DNA from: Apostichopus japonicus
Taxonomy: Eukaryota; Echinodermata; Holothuroidea; Aspidochirotida; Stichopodidae
Direction of reading: 5' to 3'
Length of the DNA: 64,000 nt
NCBI RefSeq assembly: GCF_037975245.1
Contig: NC_092578.1
Span: forward strand, 8,471,001-8,535,000
Shown here: positions 1 to 52,178 of the stretch, piece after piece
Numbering within the stretch: the stretch's first letter is position 1
How the letters are laid out: each line of letters begins with the position of its first letter
Translations under genes and position numbers: made by a program
The notes under the pieces: generated by a model
Seen by the model: the letters and a program-made list of their open reading frames with translations, nothing else
Told to the model about the DNA's origin: nothing
The model's database searches: none

Positions 1-994
1 AAAGAGGCCTCACAAATATCTGCAGCCTTCGGTAAAAAGTGGCACAGTGTCGCAGCGAGCTAGGGAAAGAAATCTGTGGAAGTCATGTCCTATCACGACC
101 AGTAATTGCGTGCACCGAGTGATCTGAAGTACATTTTCTTCAACTTTGAAGAATGAAATGTAAAAGTGGGAGATGGAAATCAATTTTTGATCATCTCCTG
201 AAACTCTACTGTATGGCTTAGAGGTGTATACTGAAACTTTAAAAAGTAAGATTACACATTAAAGCTTATAGCCATCAGTTGGTATGAAAAACCTATGTAT
301 TTCTTTATAATTGGATGATTAATGTTTCAGAAAAATGCATTTATTTGCCAAACTTAATATTTGGATAAACTAAAATAAAAAATGCTATAGTGCCATACAG
401 TAAGTCCAACAGTTTTATTACAGTAACAGGTTCAAATCTGTTACAATGTCTAATGTTATAAACATACACATGATATAACAAGCACGCATAGGAGGTTATC
501 TCGTTGGTTAAAGTGTGTGGTGTGGGGTATGGGGTACCTCGTAGCGATGACAGAAGCGAAAAAAAGGACAATATTTAACTTAATAATATTTAACACATTT
601 GACTTTTGTACTCTATAGCATTTCCCCCATTAAGGTAGAGGTAGAGGATACTCAATCATGATTGGCTATAGCCTACCCCATGTGACAGACTCATTAGAAT
701 AAACATTAAGGGACAGTATATAACAGAGCAACACTAATTTAAACAGCTAAGGAAAGGGATCTGAAGGAACTAACTTCAGCTATGTATAGTATACTCAGTA
801 CATAAAATAGCAATGGATGGACATAAACAGACCTTTACCAACCTCTGCCAAGTGATCAACGCAAAAACTTAAAAACAAACTTATATTGACATATTTACCA
901 TCCTTTAGACATTTCTCTGACTTGGAATTTACCATCATGATGGAATAATATGAAGAATCTAATTGCCATCTCTCTCTCTCTCCACCCTCGGCAG
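1..994. other. Intron sequence upstream of the first visible RTK exon
   Basis: AT-rich sequence without a supportable exon. It should be the intron before Ig1, because the exon at 995 begins in phase 1 and needs a preceding coding exon outside the window. Confidence 0.5.
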
Positions 995-40040
<39,046 letters not shown>

Positions 40041-43000
40041 CCGAGTCTCACAATTTGTGTGAAGTTAAGCTTTTATTCAATTGTTAAAGTGAAAGAGAGA
40101 GAGAGAGAGAATTTTATGGAGATTTATAAAGTATGAATTACTTAGGATAATCTTAACCAGCAAAATAATGGTTCTCAGAGAGACTTTATAAAGGTTTTGT
40201 GCAAATTCTTACCAAATATTTGCAGTCTTATGTGCAAATTTTGAAATTTCTTACAGGGATATCAGCCATTTATTTGACACACAGTTTTGTATTATGATAA
40301 TACAATGGTGGTCTTGGGTTTAAAGACCGCATTTAGTGACACAGGTTAGGCCAGGCAGTAACATTTTAAGGATGACTTGAGGCAGAATTTTAGTCTTGAC
40401 ATGCTATAGGTAACGAAAAAGGAAACACTTACTAATGTTTACCTTTATAAAAAGATATAGTAAATCTCTGGAAATGCTCCTTTAAGGCTAACCCGTTGAT
40501 GACTTTGTCTCTGCAGTGCAGACCTTAATGTTAGTCCATTGTTATCTAGAGTCGAAAGAACTCAACTATAATTTGTTCTTTTAACTTTGTATAAACAACA
40601 GGAGCTCTCTTGGTGGACAAATTTGTAAATCATGTTATAAACACGTCATACGAATCCATAAAAGTCTCAGGTTTTCCCTGTTGATTTTAATTGTTGCATA
40701 TGAGGAACTGACCTAAAGTTTCTTCTACACCAAATGAAAATTCATGTTACGAGTAAATAAGGGAATGTGCAGATTCCGTTAGGGTTATTTGTAACTTTTT
40801 AACATATTTAAAAGAGGAAAATTTTCATAACTCTTTATGATCATTTCAACATCATGAATTTAACTGAACGCTTAATACTGTTGATTTATTAAACGAATGT
40901 GACGAAAACAAATGTGATAGTAAGCTGTATATTTGTAGTGAGCATCTGATAGTGTGTGGATATATATAATTGCTGAATTCTAACGGTACCAGGCTTTCAT
41001 GTTAAACTTAGAATTTTGCTGTTGTCAGTTTTTTCAATGTACTGTACAAAGAAGGTGCAAGATTCAATATTGCACAAATTAGAGCTAGCAATTTTTGTTT
41101 TGTTTTGTATTTATACATGGTGACCATTTCTTAAGGATATCTGTCACAGCTCTCGCCATAACAGCAGGGTCTAAACTTTTTCCGTGCAACCAGACTGGAA
41201 GGTTTATTATTATTATTACAAGCAATGCTTAATATCATTGTGCAATGAACATAGCTAAGTATCATATTGACTACTTTGTTTTTCCTCCTTTAAATTTTAC
41301 ATTATAACTTTTAAAACTATACAACCATACTTCAGTACATTCATTGCAGGAACAAAAATATGTGACTATAATGGATTTTGAGAAAACAGTTTTTTTCAGT
41401 TCTTTATTCTCTCTTCGTTTTTTTTTTTCATTTTAATTATATTATATTAATCTCTTTAATACCATTTTTTCATCTATTTATACATATACAAAAAATTAAA
41501 TCTTTTACTGAAAAAAGTGGTTATTTATGTATAAGAGAAGAAGGGAGAAGAGAATTGAAATATTAATTTATATTTATTATTAAAATTATTAATATTAAAT
41601 ACAAGGAGGTCATAACTATTCTGAGAGTTGGGATGCAGTTTGCTTTGTATATATGCAATTGACATCCTAACTGTACCATCATGTTATTTGTAAATATGGT
41701 ATTTATATAGTGGCTATTGGTTTTGCTTATACTAGACAAAAATGGAATCCATAAGAATTAAGAGAAAATGGTCATAGATTTTTGTCACAACAGCATTTTA
41801 AGTTTTGTTATGGAAAGTGACATTTTGTGTAACTGACCCTGAATAAGTTACAAATATTAATTTTTTAATTTTTTTAAACAGAAATAGTGAATTTTTGTCA
41901 CATTTCAATGTTTTATTGTCAGGGGGTTATCACAGGGAAAGAGCAAGTAATTAATGTACTTGTGGCATTTTAATCAAGAAATGTTTACTCAATCGTATGT
42001 TACATCAAATTTCTCAATCTTTCATGATACCTATAAGGAGTAAATGACAGATAGTTAATCTGATATTGACAAAGTAAATGAAATCACATCACAGATGGTG
42101 AGAAAAGTTGGCCAAAGTAAAGTTGGCAAAACCTAAAGGAATATCTGAAAAGATTGTGAGTGAAAAACAGAATAAGAAATTGCATATAACTCGCTAAAAT
42201 TATGAACAGCACCAACTTTATAAGTCAAGTTGATCTCTTAGCTTAACAAACGGTAATCAAAAGTATGTGTGAATATCATATAGTTTTGGGTCAGAATATT
42301 AAAAAATAGATTTTATATGTGAATATTATGTGGTTTGTTTTTTAGAATGGTACCAAGTTACAAAACCAACTCTGAATGCAGGTTTCAAGGTATTGCTAAT
42401 ACAATGTTAATTCATATATATATATATTTATATTTTTTGGGGGGGGGGGATTCTGTACTAGGTGGTTTTGCAATGGTTGCGAGTGCTATGTTTGCAAAGT
42501 GGAAGAGTCTAAAAGCATATTTTTAATCATTTGGACACTAACAAGAACAATTTCACAGTACTAAAGATATTTTTTGAACATTTCCGATTTGTTCTTACAA
42601 GGGATTCAAAGTAAGTGAAAGGGAAAATTTGGTGCTGCTTCCTTTACTTTTAGGTGTATCTTCATCTTAACTGAGATCAATTCTAAGCCTTAAAGGGGAA
42701 CGACTACAAAACAAATTATATCAAAGAAATCTTAACTTTAAATTGTTAACAAAAAGAGAGGTGGAAACACAAATATTATTTTTGTTTTTTGGCCTATGAG
42801 TTTAAAATGAGTAGGAGGGAAATATAAAAAATAAAAAAATAATGCAGTGTAATATATGAAAGTAATTAATTATTAGTAAGTAATTATCTTTAAGTATTAA
42901 AAGATTTCAAAATGACAATCATTGGGTAGTAATATGGGCATTTCTAAATGAAAGCTAAGTGGTTTATGCTGTAGAACAAGCTTTTCTAAATTCCTACTTT

Positions 43001-44180
43001 TGAGTTATTTTATACAGTAACACAGCCAATCTTTAGTATTGTCAAGATTTTCAGATCAATATTAAATGTGATGCATTTTTTCCTGATTTATTTTAAGTAT
43101 TGTAAATGGTCACTGAGAATTAATAAAAGGTGTATTGTCATCTCTGTCCTTTAGTGGTACTCCAGTCACTGAGAATTGGGAATTTTTGTCCAGGATAAAG
43201 TTGTCCTAAATGCTTGGAAATAATTTGGAAAGTTCAAGAGGTAAACAGGATATGGAAGGCAGAGAAGGTGGTTACCACCACACCTTGGATTATGCACCGT
43301 GTCCAAAAGAAAAGCTACAGCATTCTTTGTTTATGGTATGTCAGTATACAATCATGCTTAGGCACAGTGTCAAAAAGAACAGCTGCAGCAGCTGCAAAAT
43401 CCTGCTCAGCTAGAATGAATCAACATCAAACGATAAGGTTTGTCTCTGACCACCTGCAGTACCTATAGTGTTAAGCTGTGGATCACACTATATGATATCC
43501 TATGCAGTCTGACTGCATAGTGCTGCAGCCCCCTCAGCATTTACTTTTGAAACAGTGCCTTATATAAAAGAGCCTGAACATTGAGTAATGATAAATTGAG
43601 TATGGTAATTTTGACAAGTGACTTTTCAAAGTTTTGGGAAATCACATGGATTTGGCTTAAATGGTATGTTCGTATAGAACTGCGGAAAGTGCTTTCCGAG
43701 AGTATAAAGGCTAAAGGGTATGGGGAGGGGTGGGGTGAGTATCAGAAATGGGCAAAAATTGGGGAAAAGGTAGGAGAAACCTCATTTTTAGGCCTCTGAA
43801 AGTCTTTGAATTTTGAATTGTCGTCTGAAAAAGTAAAGAAAAATCGCACTTCTTCTTATATGGCATGACTTACAAAAGGTACGGTATTTAGAAGTGTGAG
43901 ATGAAATTAAACTGTGATGAAACGTTATGACCACAGCATATCATGTTCAGGGTTCATGGCTCTTTGAATGTCCAACCTCGACAGCAAAAATTTGCATCTG
44001 CTGTTGCTAGGTTAACTATAGGTATCCTAACATTAGGTCATTATTAAGTGTGAGGGTGTAGGCATCACAGTAAACCTAAGGAAGAAAGTCTGGTATTTTT
44101 ATTTGTTTAAAAGCTTGGGAACCGGACACTTACATCCGCTGTAGAGAGAGAATATCTTGAGTTGTATTATAGTAGAGAAG
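40041..44180 (+). other. 3' UTR of the RTK gene, then AT-rich intergenic DNA
   Basis: No coding region is supported here. A (GA)n run lies at about 40093-40110 just after the stop codon. An AATAAA at 43122-43127 is a possible poly(A) signal, but transcript ends cannot be fixed by eye. At about 43375-43560 there is a stretch resembling 26385-26560, a low-identity dispersed repeat. Confidence 0.4.
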
Positions 44181-44189
44181 TGATATTCC

Positions 44190-45090
44190 AACTTAGTATA
44201 GTTACATGTTATACTATTTTTCAGTTTAATATTTGATAAAAAAATTTGAGAAAGAAAGACAGAGAAAGATTTTCTGAAGCTATGGAGATAATACACTCTG
44301 TGAATTTAAAAAAAAACAAAAAACGCTGAAAATATTTGACAGGTTTTCTACCCTCCTAGGTCGGTACATTTTGTACCACATTTAAGGCATATTCTGTATT
44401 TAAAAATTATTTTTACAAAAGGAATTATTTCTGCCTTACATCATCCTTACATTGTGAAAATATTTAACTGTTTATTTTTGCGATTAACATTTATGTTTAT
44501 GGTGGTGCTATATAAAAAATAAAAAAAAAACAGCCTTACCGGTTTTCACGGTTGACTGGCAGAGTGTACTAATTAAACAAAATGTGGGATTTCTGTTTTG
44601 CGTACATATATGTACAAACTAGCTATATACTTTATTTAAATACCGTTACTTATAATTGCTTTATACTGTAATACGAAAAACTATGTATATTTACATATGT
44701 AAGAGCCGTACTTGCGTATCAGATATCTACTTTATTAAACTGGGTACCCTATCTAACATTTTAAGATGTTATGTTACACCTTTGTAGTATGTTACGTTAT
44801 TATGTCCAAAAGTGTTTGGTATTGCATGCCGGTTGTGCAATGAACAATAAATATCCGCCTGCCTGTTAATGTGTATGTTCACGGCCGCTGCTACTGCTGC
44901 AGCAGTTTACACTGTGTATTTTAACTATACAGTTGATCAGATGTCTGAGTCTATCTTTATTGTACTATAAGAATATAACATTTATTTTCCATCATTTTCC
45001 TGTTCATGCAGTTTGTCATTTTATTGGTTTAACTTGTATATCCCTTTTAACTATTTTGAGACAGTTTGTAGTAATGTTGGGACATCACAG
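44190..45090 (+). repeat. Long dispersed repeat, copy A (precedes the minisatellite)
   Basis: Matches 60445-62290 in collinear blocks: TTACATGTTATACTATTTTT, CCCTCCTAGGTCGGTACATTT, CACGGTTGACTGGCA, ACGGCCGCTGCTACTGCTGC and TTTTGAGACAGTTTGTAG. In both places the minisatellite follows. It is an unclassified repeat, and copy A lacks the MITE present in copy B. Confidence 0.8.
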
Positions 45091-45248
45091 GGCTTGTTAT
45101 CCATTGTTCGAAAACCCGTTTGAGCCACACAAAAAAACATCCATGCCACTTGCAAAGAGACCGTAAAACAAATTACCAAAAAACCCCAAATAAATCGAGT
45201 AGATTTAATCTCATTTGTCAAGTTCATTTCCATGTTACCTTGTTGATA

Positions 45249-47180
45249 CCAGCTCTTCGAATAACAGGGATATAAGAATCAAGAAGGAAGCTTGAACTGG
45301 GTGACAGGCACTAATTCTAATGAACAGGATCTCTTGCGCCAACAACCCTTCCATGTCCCGTCACCAACAACCCTTCCACCCCCCCCCCCCCCACCAAACA
45401 ATCACCACTCCAAAGATAGAAAAAAAGGCTCTTCGAAGTAACAGGGATATATGAATCAAGAAAGAAGTTGGAATTGGTGCAAGTCACTAATTCCACTGAA
45501 CAGGATTCATTATTGTGCAATCAACCCTTCCACCCCCAACTCACCACCACCAAAAAGATTGAAAATAAACTACGAAGTTACAGGGATATAAGAATCAAGA
45601 AAGAAGCTGGAATTGGGTACATGGCTCTAAATCTAACGTACATGATCTTACTCTTGTGCCACCAACTCTTCCTTCCCACTCGCCCCGTCCAACCAACACC
45701 ACTCCAAAGATAGAAAAAAAGCTCTTCGAAGTAACAGAGATATAAATATCAAGAAGGTAGCTTGAATTGGGTACACGTCACTAATTCTAATGAACAGTAT
45801 CCTATTCTTGCCCCATGGACCCACACCACCACCACCACTCCAAAAAGAAAAAGAAAACTCTTCGAAGTAACAGGGATCTAAGAAGGAAGCTGGAATTGGG
45901 TGCTAGTCACTAATTCTAATGTGCGGGATATTACTCTTTCATCTCCAACTCTTCCATTCCCCGACCCTTCCAACCATCACCACTCCAAAGACAGAAGAAA
46001 GCTCTTCGAAGTAACAGGAAAATAAGAAGGAAGCTGGAATTGCGTGCAAGTCATTAATTCTTATAAACAGGATCTTATTCTTGAGCCAAAAACCCATCCA
46101 TTCCCCGTCTCACACCACCACTACCCCAAAGATAAAAAAAAACTGTTCGAAGTAACAGGGATATAAGAATTCAGAAGAAGCTGGAATTGCGTGCAAGTCA
46201 CAAATTCTAATGAACAGGATCGTACTCTTGAGTGAAAACCCATCCATTCCACCTTTAAAACCACCACCACTTCAAAATTGAAAATGCTCTTCGGAGTAAC
46301 AGGGCTAAAGAATCAAGAATTGAAGCTGGAATTAGGTGACGGGCACTGTTTCTAATGAACAGGATCTTACTCTTGCGCCAAAACCCCTCTCATCCCACCC
46401 CCCCCCCTCATGCCATCACCACTCCAAAAATTGAAAATGCTATTCGAAGTAAAGTAGATATATGAATCAAGAATCAAGCTGGAATAGGGTGCATGGCTCT
46501 AATTCTGATATACAGGATCTTACTCTTGCTCCATCAAATCTTCCATTGCTACACCCTTTCCACAATCACCACTCCAACGAAAGAAAAAAGCTATTCGAAG
46601 TAACAGGGATATATGAAGGAAGCTGTAATTAGGCGCTAGTCACTAATTCTAATGAACAAGATCTAACTCTTGCGCCATCAACCCTTCCATTCCCCACCAC
46701 CGCCACACCAAAGATTGAAAATGCTCTTCGAATTTACAGGGATACAAGAATCATGAATTAAGCTGGAATTCGATGCATGGCACAAATTCTATTGTACATG
46801 ATTTACTCATACGCCACCAATCCTTCCATTCCCCATCCCATCCCATCCCACCACCCCAAATATTGAAAATGCTCTTCAAAGTAAAGGGATAAGGAATCTG
46901 GAATTGGGTACTAGTCACTAATTCTAAAGAACAGGATCTTACTCCTGTGCCACCAACCCTTCCATCCCCCTCCCACTACTTCCACCGTGACCCCAAATAT
47001 TGAAAATGCTCTTCGAAGTAAACGGGATGTAAGAATCAAGAAAGAAGCTGGAATTGGGTGCAAGGCCATAATTTTAATGAACAGGATCTTACTCTTGCGC
47101 CACCAACCCTTCCATTTCCCTCCCTACCATCACCACAACCACCACCCCAACGACTCCCATCCCCCTTCTTCCGCCGTCTG
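45249..47180. repeat. Minisatellite array, about 13 units of ~145 bp
   Basis: Units start with variants of GCTCTTCGAAGTAACAGGG, near 45251, 45427, 45569, 45720, 45858, 45999, 46142, 46284, 46439, 46589, 46721, 46869 and 47007. They include ACAGGATCTTACTCTTGCG and a CCA-rich segment. A shorter array of the same unit occurs at 62310-62660. Confidence 0.85.
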
Positions 47181-47375
47181 AGGCACTTTTCAGTGAGCGT
47201 GGATATAGACAAATAAATACATTATATCAAAAACATTATTTGATTGGCCGTTCCACCGGGGCGATAACGAACAAAGTCTTTCGAGGGCCCCCGTTCTTGC
47301 CGGATGGATTACTGAGCTTTTAATGCAATTGATTGACTCGTACAAAGCGTCGTTGAGGCGTATCATGCAGAACTT

Positions 47376-47558
47376 TGGCCTTTTGGCTAAGATCATGTGT
47401 AGTATCTGTTCCCTTTCGAGGGGAATGGTGATACACACCCGACGATGATCACACAGTCACAGTCCCGATGCAAGAGGACTGGGGTTGAGAGCGGACCAGT
47501 CGTTCGGTAGTTTGGTTTTCGTGCCCAGGTTCTTTCCTGCGTGACTTTTTGTAAAAAG
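47376..47558 (+). ncRNA. Retroposed U2 snRNA-headed sequence
   Basis: The first ~36 nt (47377-47413) match the 5' region of U2 snRNA: GGCCTTTTGGCTAAGATCA (stem I), then GTGTAGTATCTGTTC, which contains the branch-site-pairing GUAGUA. One mismatch is seen against the human sequence recalled from memory. The sequence then departs from U2: a CCCT-TTCG-AGGG hairpin and a GACTGG/CCAGTC stem follow. TATCATGCAGAACTT flanks both sides (47361-47375, 47559-47573), a 15-bp target duplication typical of LINE-mediated retroposition. U2 stem II, the Sm site and the 3' domain were not found, so it is not a functional U2 gene. Confidence 0.75.
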
Positions 47559-48059
47559 TATCATGCAGAACTTACACTGTTTAACAAGGTTTGCCCTCAT
47601 ACAAAAGCCAATATGTTAATATATTTTATATCCATGGTCGGAGATAACACATATTGAATAACCCGGATCAGTACATGAAGGGCGTTTTCATTACGTCAGG
47701 TGTGAAACGTTCAACCAATCAAATTGGACACGCCCCTTTAGAATATGGCATAATATATATCTTATAGCAGTTGTCTCATCATGTTGCCAAACATACTCTT
47801 TACGCCTGTTCGTCCAGAAGCTTGCATACGGGTTCACGAGACAACTCGAGGTTTGGTAGGTATAGTTTAACAAGTTCACGTGCTGTATATAGGCATATAG
47901 GAGTCATTAGTACAGACAATTTCATCCATGTTTGAACCGTTGGGTCTAAACCGGTTTTCATTAATCACATGAAACTGCAATGTAACAATGGTCTGTAAAG
48001 GTGTGAATGAAACATTAAAACTACTATGAGAATGGATTTAGATGATAGGCCCTATCTAC

Positions 48060-48183
48060 ATCTCCTATCTAGTCACATATGGAGATTGTTCGTTCAGTAC
48101 AGCAGGTCCTAAACTCTGGAATTCTCTCCCTCATCATTTGAGAAATGTAACATCTATTGACACTTTTAAGAAGCATTTGAAAA
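48060..48183 (+). pseudogene. CR1/L2-like LINE reverse transcriptase, C-terminal fragment, part 1
   Basis: Encodes GPKLWNSLPHHLRN and SIDTFKKHLK, the characteristic C-terminus of CR1/L2-group LINE ORF2. It is cut at 48183 by the foldback element; the frame resumes at 49529. The 5' end is truncated, near 48060. Confidence 0.8.
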
Positions 48184-49528
48184 GCTTTCTAGTCACTTCG
48201 CCCAACAACCATTTCGCCCAACTGTCATTTCGCCCAACCAGCCTGGTCATTTCACCCAACCAGCCTGGTCATTTCGCCCAACCATCATAGTCATTTCGCC
48301 CAACCAGCATGGTCATTTCGCCCAACCGTGTTGGTCATTTCGCCCAACCGTGTTGGTCATTTCGTCCAACCTTATTTTAACTAATATTCAGTCAGAATAA
48401 TATTACTTTTTCTATTCCACTAGTTCAATTTGATTTATTTTGGGTTAGGTTACTTCGTAATAGGTATATAAAGTGAGGTCCGCTCGATATCGATCGTAGT
48501 CTGAGCAGTTATTTCGGGTATAATGGGAGGATTACACTACTTTAGGCGTTTACGCATACAATGGAAGTAATATTATTATACAAACAAAGGGAAATCGGTG
48601 TGGAATAATATAACCGTTTCTATTTCACTAGTTCAATTTCATTTATTTTGGGTTAAATTATTGGAAGTTATATTATTATTATATGGAAGTTATATAATTA
48701 TACAAACAAAGGGAAATCGGTGTGGAATAATATAACCGTTTCTATTTCACTAGTTCAATTTCATTTATTTTGGGTTAAATTATTGGAAGTTATATTATTA
48801 TTATATGGAAGTTATATAATTATACAAACAAAGGGGAATCGGTGTGGAATAATAAAAACCTATCAAACCTAACCCCTAAAACACTGATCCATCCTACTGA
48901 CTAACAATTCCCGAACGTTTCCTTATTAAATTGAAGGGAAAAAAATATACATAAAACCCGTCCGTAATATTGAAGTACTATATTTAATCAATGTTACCAT
49001 TTTATCAATGTAACCACATATGTAATCACATATGTAATCAATTAAACCACGACTTCAAGTTTCCTTAATACTCGGTTCGTATCCCGTAACGTTAACAATT
49101 CCCGAACGTTTACTATCAAACCTATCAAACCTAAAACACTGATCCATCCTCAAGATTCCTTAATATTCGGTTCGTATCCTGTAACGTTAAAAATTCCTGA
49201 ACGTTTCCTTACTAAAGTTATACAAAGTAAAGGATTTCAAGTTTCCTTAATATTCCTTAATATTCGAACGATTACTATCAAACCTAACCCCTAACACACT
49301 GATCCAACAAGGCTGTAACGTTAACAATTCCCGAACGTTTCCTTTTGAAGTATCATATTTAATCAAGGTTGGGCGAAATGACCAGGCTGGTTGGGCGAAA
49401 TGACCAGGCTGGTTGGGCGAAATGACCAGGCTGGTTGGGCGAAATGACCAGGCTGGTTGGGCGAAATGGTAAGGTTGGGCGAAATGGCAGTTGGGCGAAA
49501 TGGTTGTTGGACGAAGTGACCTGCTCCC
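48184..49528. mobile_element. Foldback element with 22-bp tandem arrays in its inverted ends (1345 bp)
   Basis: Flanked by an exact 8-bp duplication TTTGAAAA (48176-48183 and 49529-49536) inside a LINE. The outermost ends both contain GTCACTTCG in inverted orientation. Each arm is a tandem array of a 22-bp unit containing CATTTCGCCCAACC: about nine divergent units on the left (48193-48375), eight on the right (49367-49521). Four of the right-hand units are nearly identical. The middle has a 122-bp direct repeat (48591, 48713, 48835) and no coding frame. An 8-bp duplication fits hAT or P-type transposases. Confidence 0.8.
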
Positions 49529-49800
49529 TTTGAAAACGTATCTTTTTAGGCTTGAGTATGGGCATTAATCTTATTCGTTGTTTTATTCACATTACTGTGC
49601 CCATTTTTATGTATAATTATATTTATTTATTGTGATTTACAATCCTGTCTTATATCATTTTTAACTTTTATTGCTGTTGTTATTACTTTTATGTTTTCTT
49701 AAGTTTGGTAATTTTATATTCCAGGTATTGGTTCTTTTTTACAGTGCTCTTGGGCATGTTTTATATCATGATAACAGCACTTTAATATATGGTATTTATT
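49529..49800 (+). mobile_element. CR1/L2-like LINE, 3' end, part 2
   Basis: Resumes with codons for KTYLFRLEYGH and a stop, then an AT-rich 3' UTR ending in ATTTATT repeats. It is the continuation of 48060-48183 after the 1345-bp insertion. Confidence 0.75.
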
Positions 49801-51930
49801 ATTTATTTATTAATTAATGTGCAGTAACTATTAACATAAAATGCAGTTACTGATAAAGTGCAGTAACAAATGTGCAGTAACTATGTAACACCTTTCGAAA
49901 GAAAATCTTGACACTTCTCTGAACGTAACACACTGTGATAGTCTCAATGTTACGGGCACTGGCCTAGAGAGTGCAGGATCAACTCTGTTTGATTTTCCTT
50001 GCCCAAGGTCGTTTCTTTTCAGGAACTATCTAAAGTGCAGTGTATGATATCCATATAGCAAGCAGACGGTATCTACAAATTAAGCACACACAGTCCTAAG
50101 ACTGCATAAGTTACGGTTTATGATATATCATGTATCACCCACGTATTAGACCCACCCGTGTTGTGGGATGTGTTTGAAATGAAGAGCTGTAAAACAAGAT
50201 TTAAGCGGGTATTCGTTTTTAGTCCACTTCCTCGTTGTAGACACACGCACACAGCGATTTGCAGATCGTAGACCGAGAAAAGATCATTTTTTTCTTCACT
50301 AAACATAAGAGAAATCAGAACTTTCGATACAATGTCACAAGAATAATTCACGTGATGTCAGCTTGATATCATTACCACAAAGAGTAAAAGTTCGAGGTTA
50401 TCACAAACGGGCTCATTGTGAAGCCAAAAAATAAAAAAATTGTTTTTTAAACCATTCTTTTTATATTTCGTTTTACTAACAGATGGTAGGTGTTATAGTA
50501 TTAGACATTCCTTGTATATTTCTCGAAAACCAGAGACGTCAAAATATATATCTCAAATAAAACATAAATACAAAAACAGAAAGCAAAACTGTTTTTGTCC
50601 ATTTGGGCACTAATGGGCCGTCTTATAATGAAAGGTCAAGTTAAATTGAGAGATATCTTAGTGAAAGCAGCGGGCATTGATTTGTATGCCGACTATTGAG
50701 GGGGTGGCAGTATAAAGAAACGAATGAATGCACAGGCATGTTGAAGTCCAGTTTGTCACAATTATCCAAGTGCAGCTGCTTTGTGAAGAATCTATGTGAA
50801 GGAAGTTAGGTTCCATCAGATGATATATCCTTACATATACCTAACTATTACACTAAGCTGGATATGCCCATTGTGCTAACAGTCTCGCCGCAACCATTTT
50901 AGGCGAAGACCCAGCCAAAGCTTTTGGCATTCTTCCTCGACCCATCGATCATTCCCCCTCTCTTCCCCTACCTTAAATTTATGATTACAATGCCACCGGA
51001 ATATGGTTGCCAATGTGACCCTAAGAAAATAATTTGCGACACAAAACGCATTGGGTCGCATTATGCAACCGTCACCGCCCCCTGCCCTCTCCCGTCATTT
51101 TCAACTGCATACAAATGAAATGATTTGATATAATTAGAGACCTATAACTTCTAGCCTAAATGATGCCTTATAAATCACCAGTTTAACGTCTGAAATATTA
51201 GTTGTTTCAAAGGGAGAACCCCTAGAGCCCTGTACATGAGAGTCGGTTCCAACGGTCCCACCACGGCCACACCTCTTCTTTACGAAAAGCCCTGTCCCAA
51301 CTTCCTTTAAGATCCATGCTACTACCTAAATCAACAGTGTAATATTCTTCATGATAGAGATTAGAGATACATCTAAAATAAGATCAATACATTGAAGAAC
51401 TAGCAAAAAGAAACATTTTCAATGCAATGGAAATGTACATGGACATCAGTGGACATGAGCATCAGTGGACATGGGCATCAGTGGACATTGGCACGCAAAC
51501 AGAATGTAGTGTGTGCAATGGAAATATGGGTTAGGCCTATAAGGAACCAAATTGAACTACATGTTACATGTGTTACATAAATGTGGAAAAGTTACTTTCA
51601 TGTTTATAAGTCTTAGAGCTTGACAATCTCATTATGCCACTAAAAATGAGAAATTTCTATAGTTTGTCATCGATATATCGTCACCCCTTGGGATGATGAA
51701 TACGAAAACACATGTTTACATAATTAACTAAACCTTAAAAAGTACTTGGTCTACGCTCGCTCACCTTCCTAGATTATAATTAGAGGACTGCCGGTTTGAG
51801 TACAACCTGAAAGAAAAATGATACGATATTTGATCCAAACAACATTAGTAACAACATTTACAACAAGGGAACGTTTGTAAGCAGTTTCTGCAAGTTTTCT
51901 TTTTCTCTGTATTCCCCGAGAGCTAGTTCT
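49801..51930. other. Intergenic, no gene recognised
   Basis: No supported coding region. A 16-bp unit with GGACATGxGCATCAGT is repeated about three times near 51439-51492. Confidence 0.45.
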
Positions 51931-52178
51931 GTTTATGAACGGATGACCGGGTAATTATAAACATAGTTATACTGAACTTTTCAAATAAATTGGTTTGGAT
52001 TTTGAATAGGTTTGTAGTCTTTTGGGTTCGTTAATTATGTTTAGTACAATCCGATGTTTATGAACGTATGACCGGGTTATTATAAACATAGTTATATGGA
52101 ACTTTTCAAATAAATTGGTTTGGATTTTGAATTGGTATGTAGTCTCTTAGGTTCGTTAATTATGTTTAGTACAATCCA
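51931..52178. repeat. 124-bp tandem duplication
   Basis: Two units starting TGTTTATGAACG at 51931 and 52055, with few differences. No known family. Confidence 0.85.

Noticed and set aside
47376-47558. Functional U2 snRNA gene
   Set aside because: Only the 5' ~36 nt match U2; stem II, the Sm site and 3' stem-loops are missing, and the unit has retroposition-type flanks.
48193-48375. Short regularly spaced repeats that could suggest a CRISPR array
   Set aside because: Eukaryotic context, no unique spacers, and an inverted matching array at 49367-49521; it is the arm of a foldback transposon.
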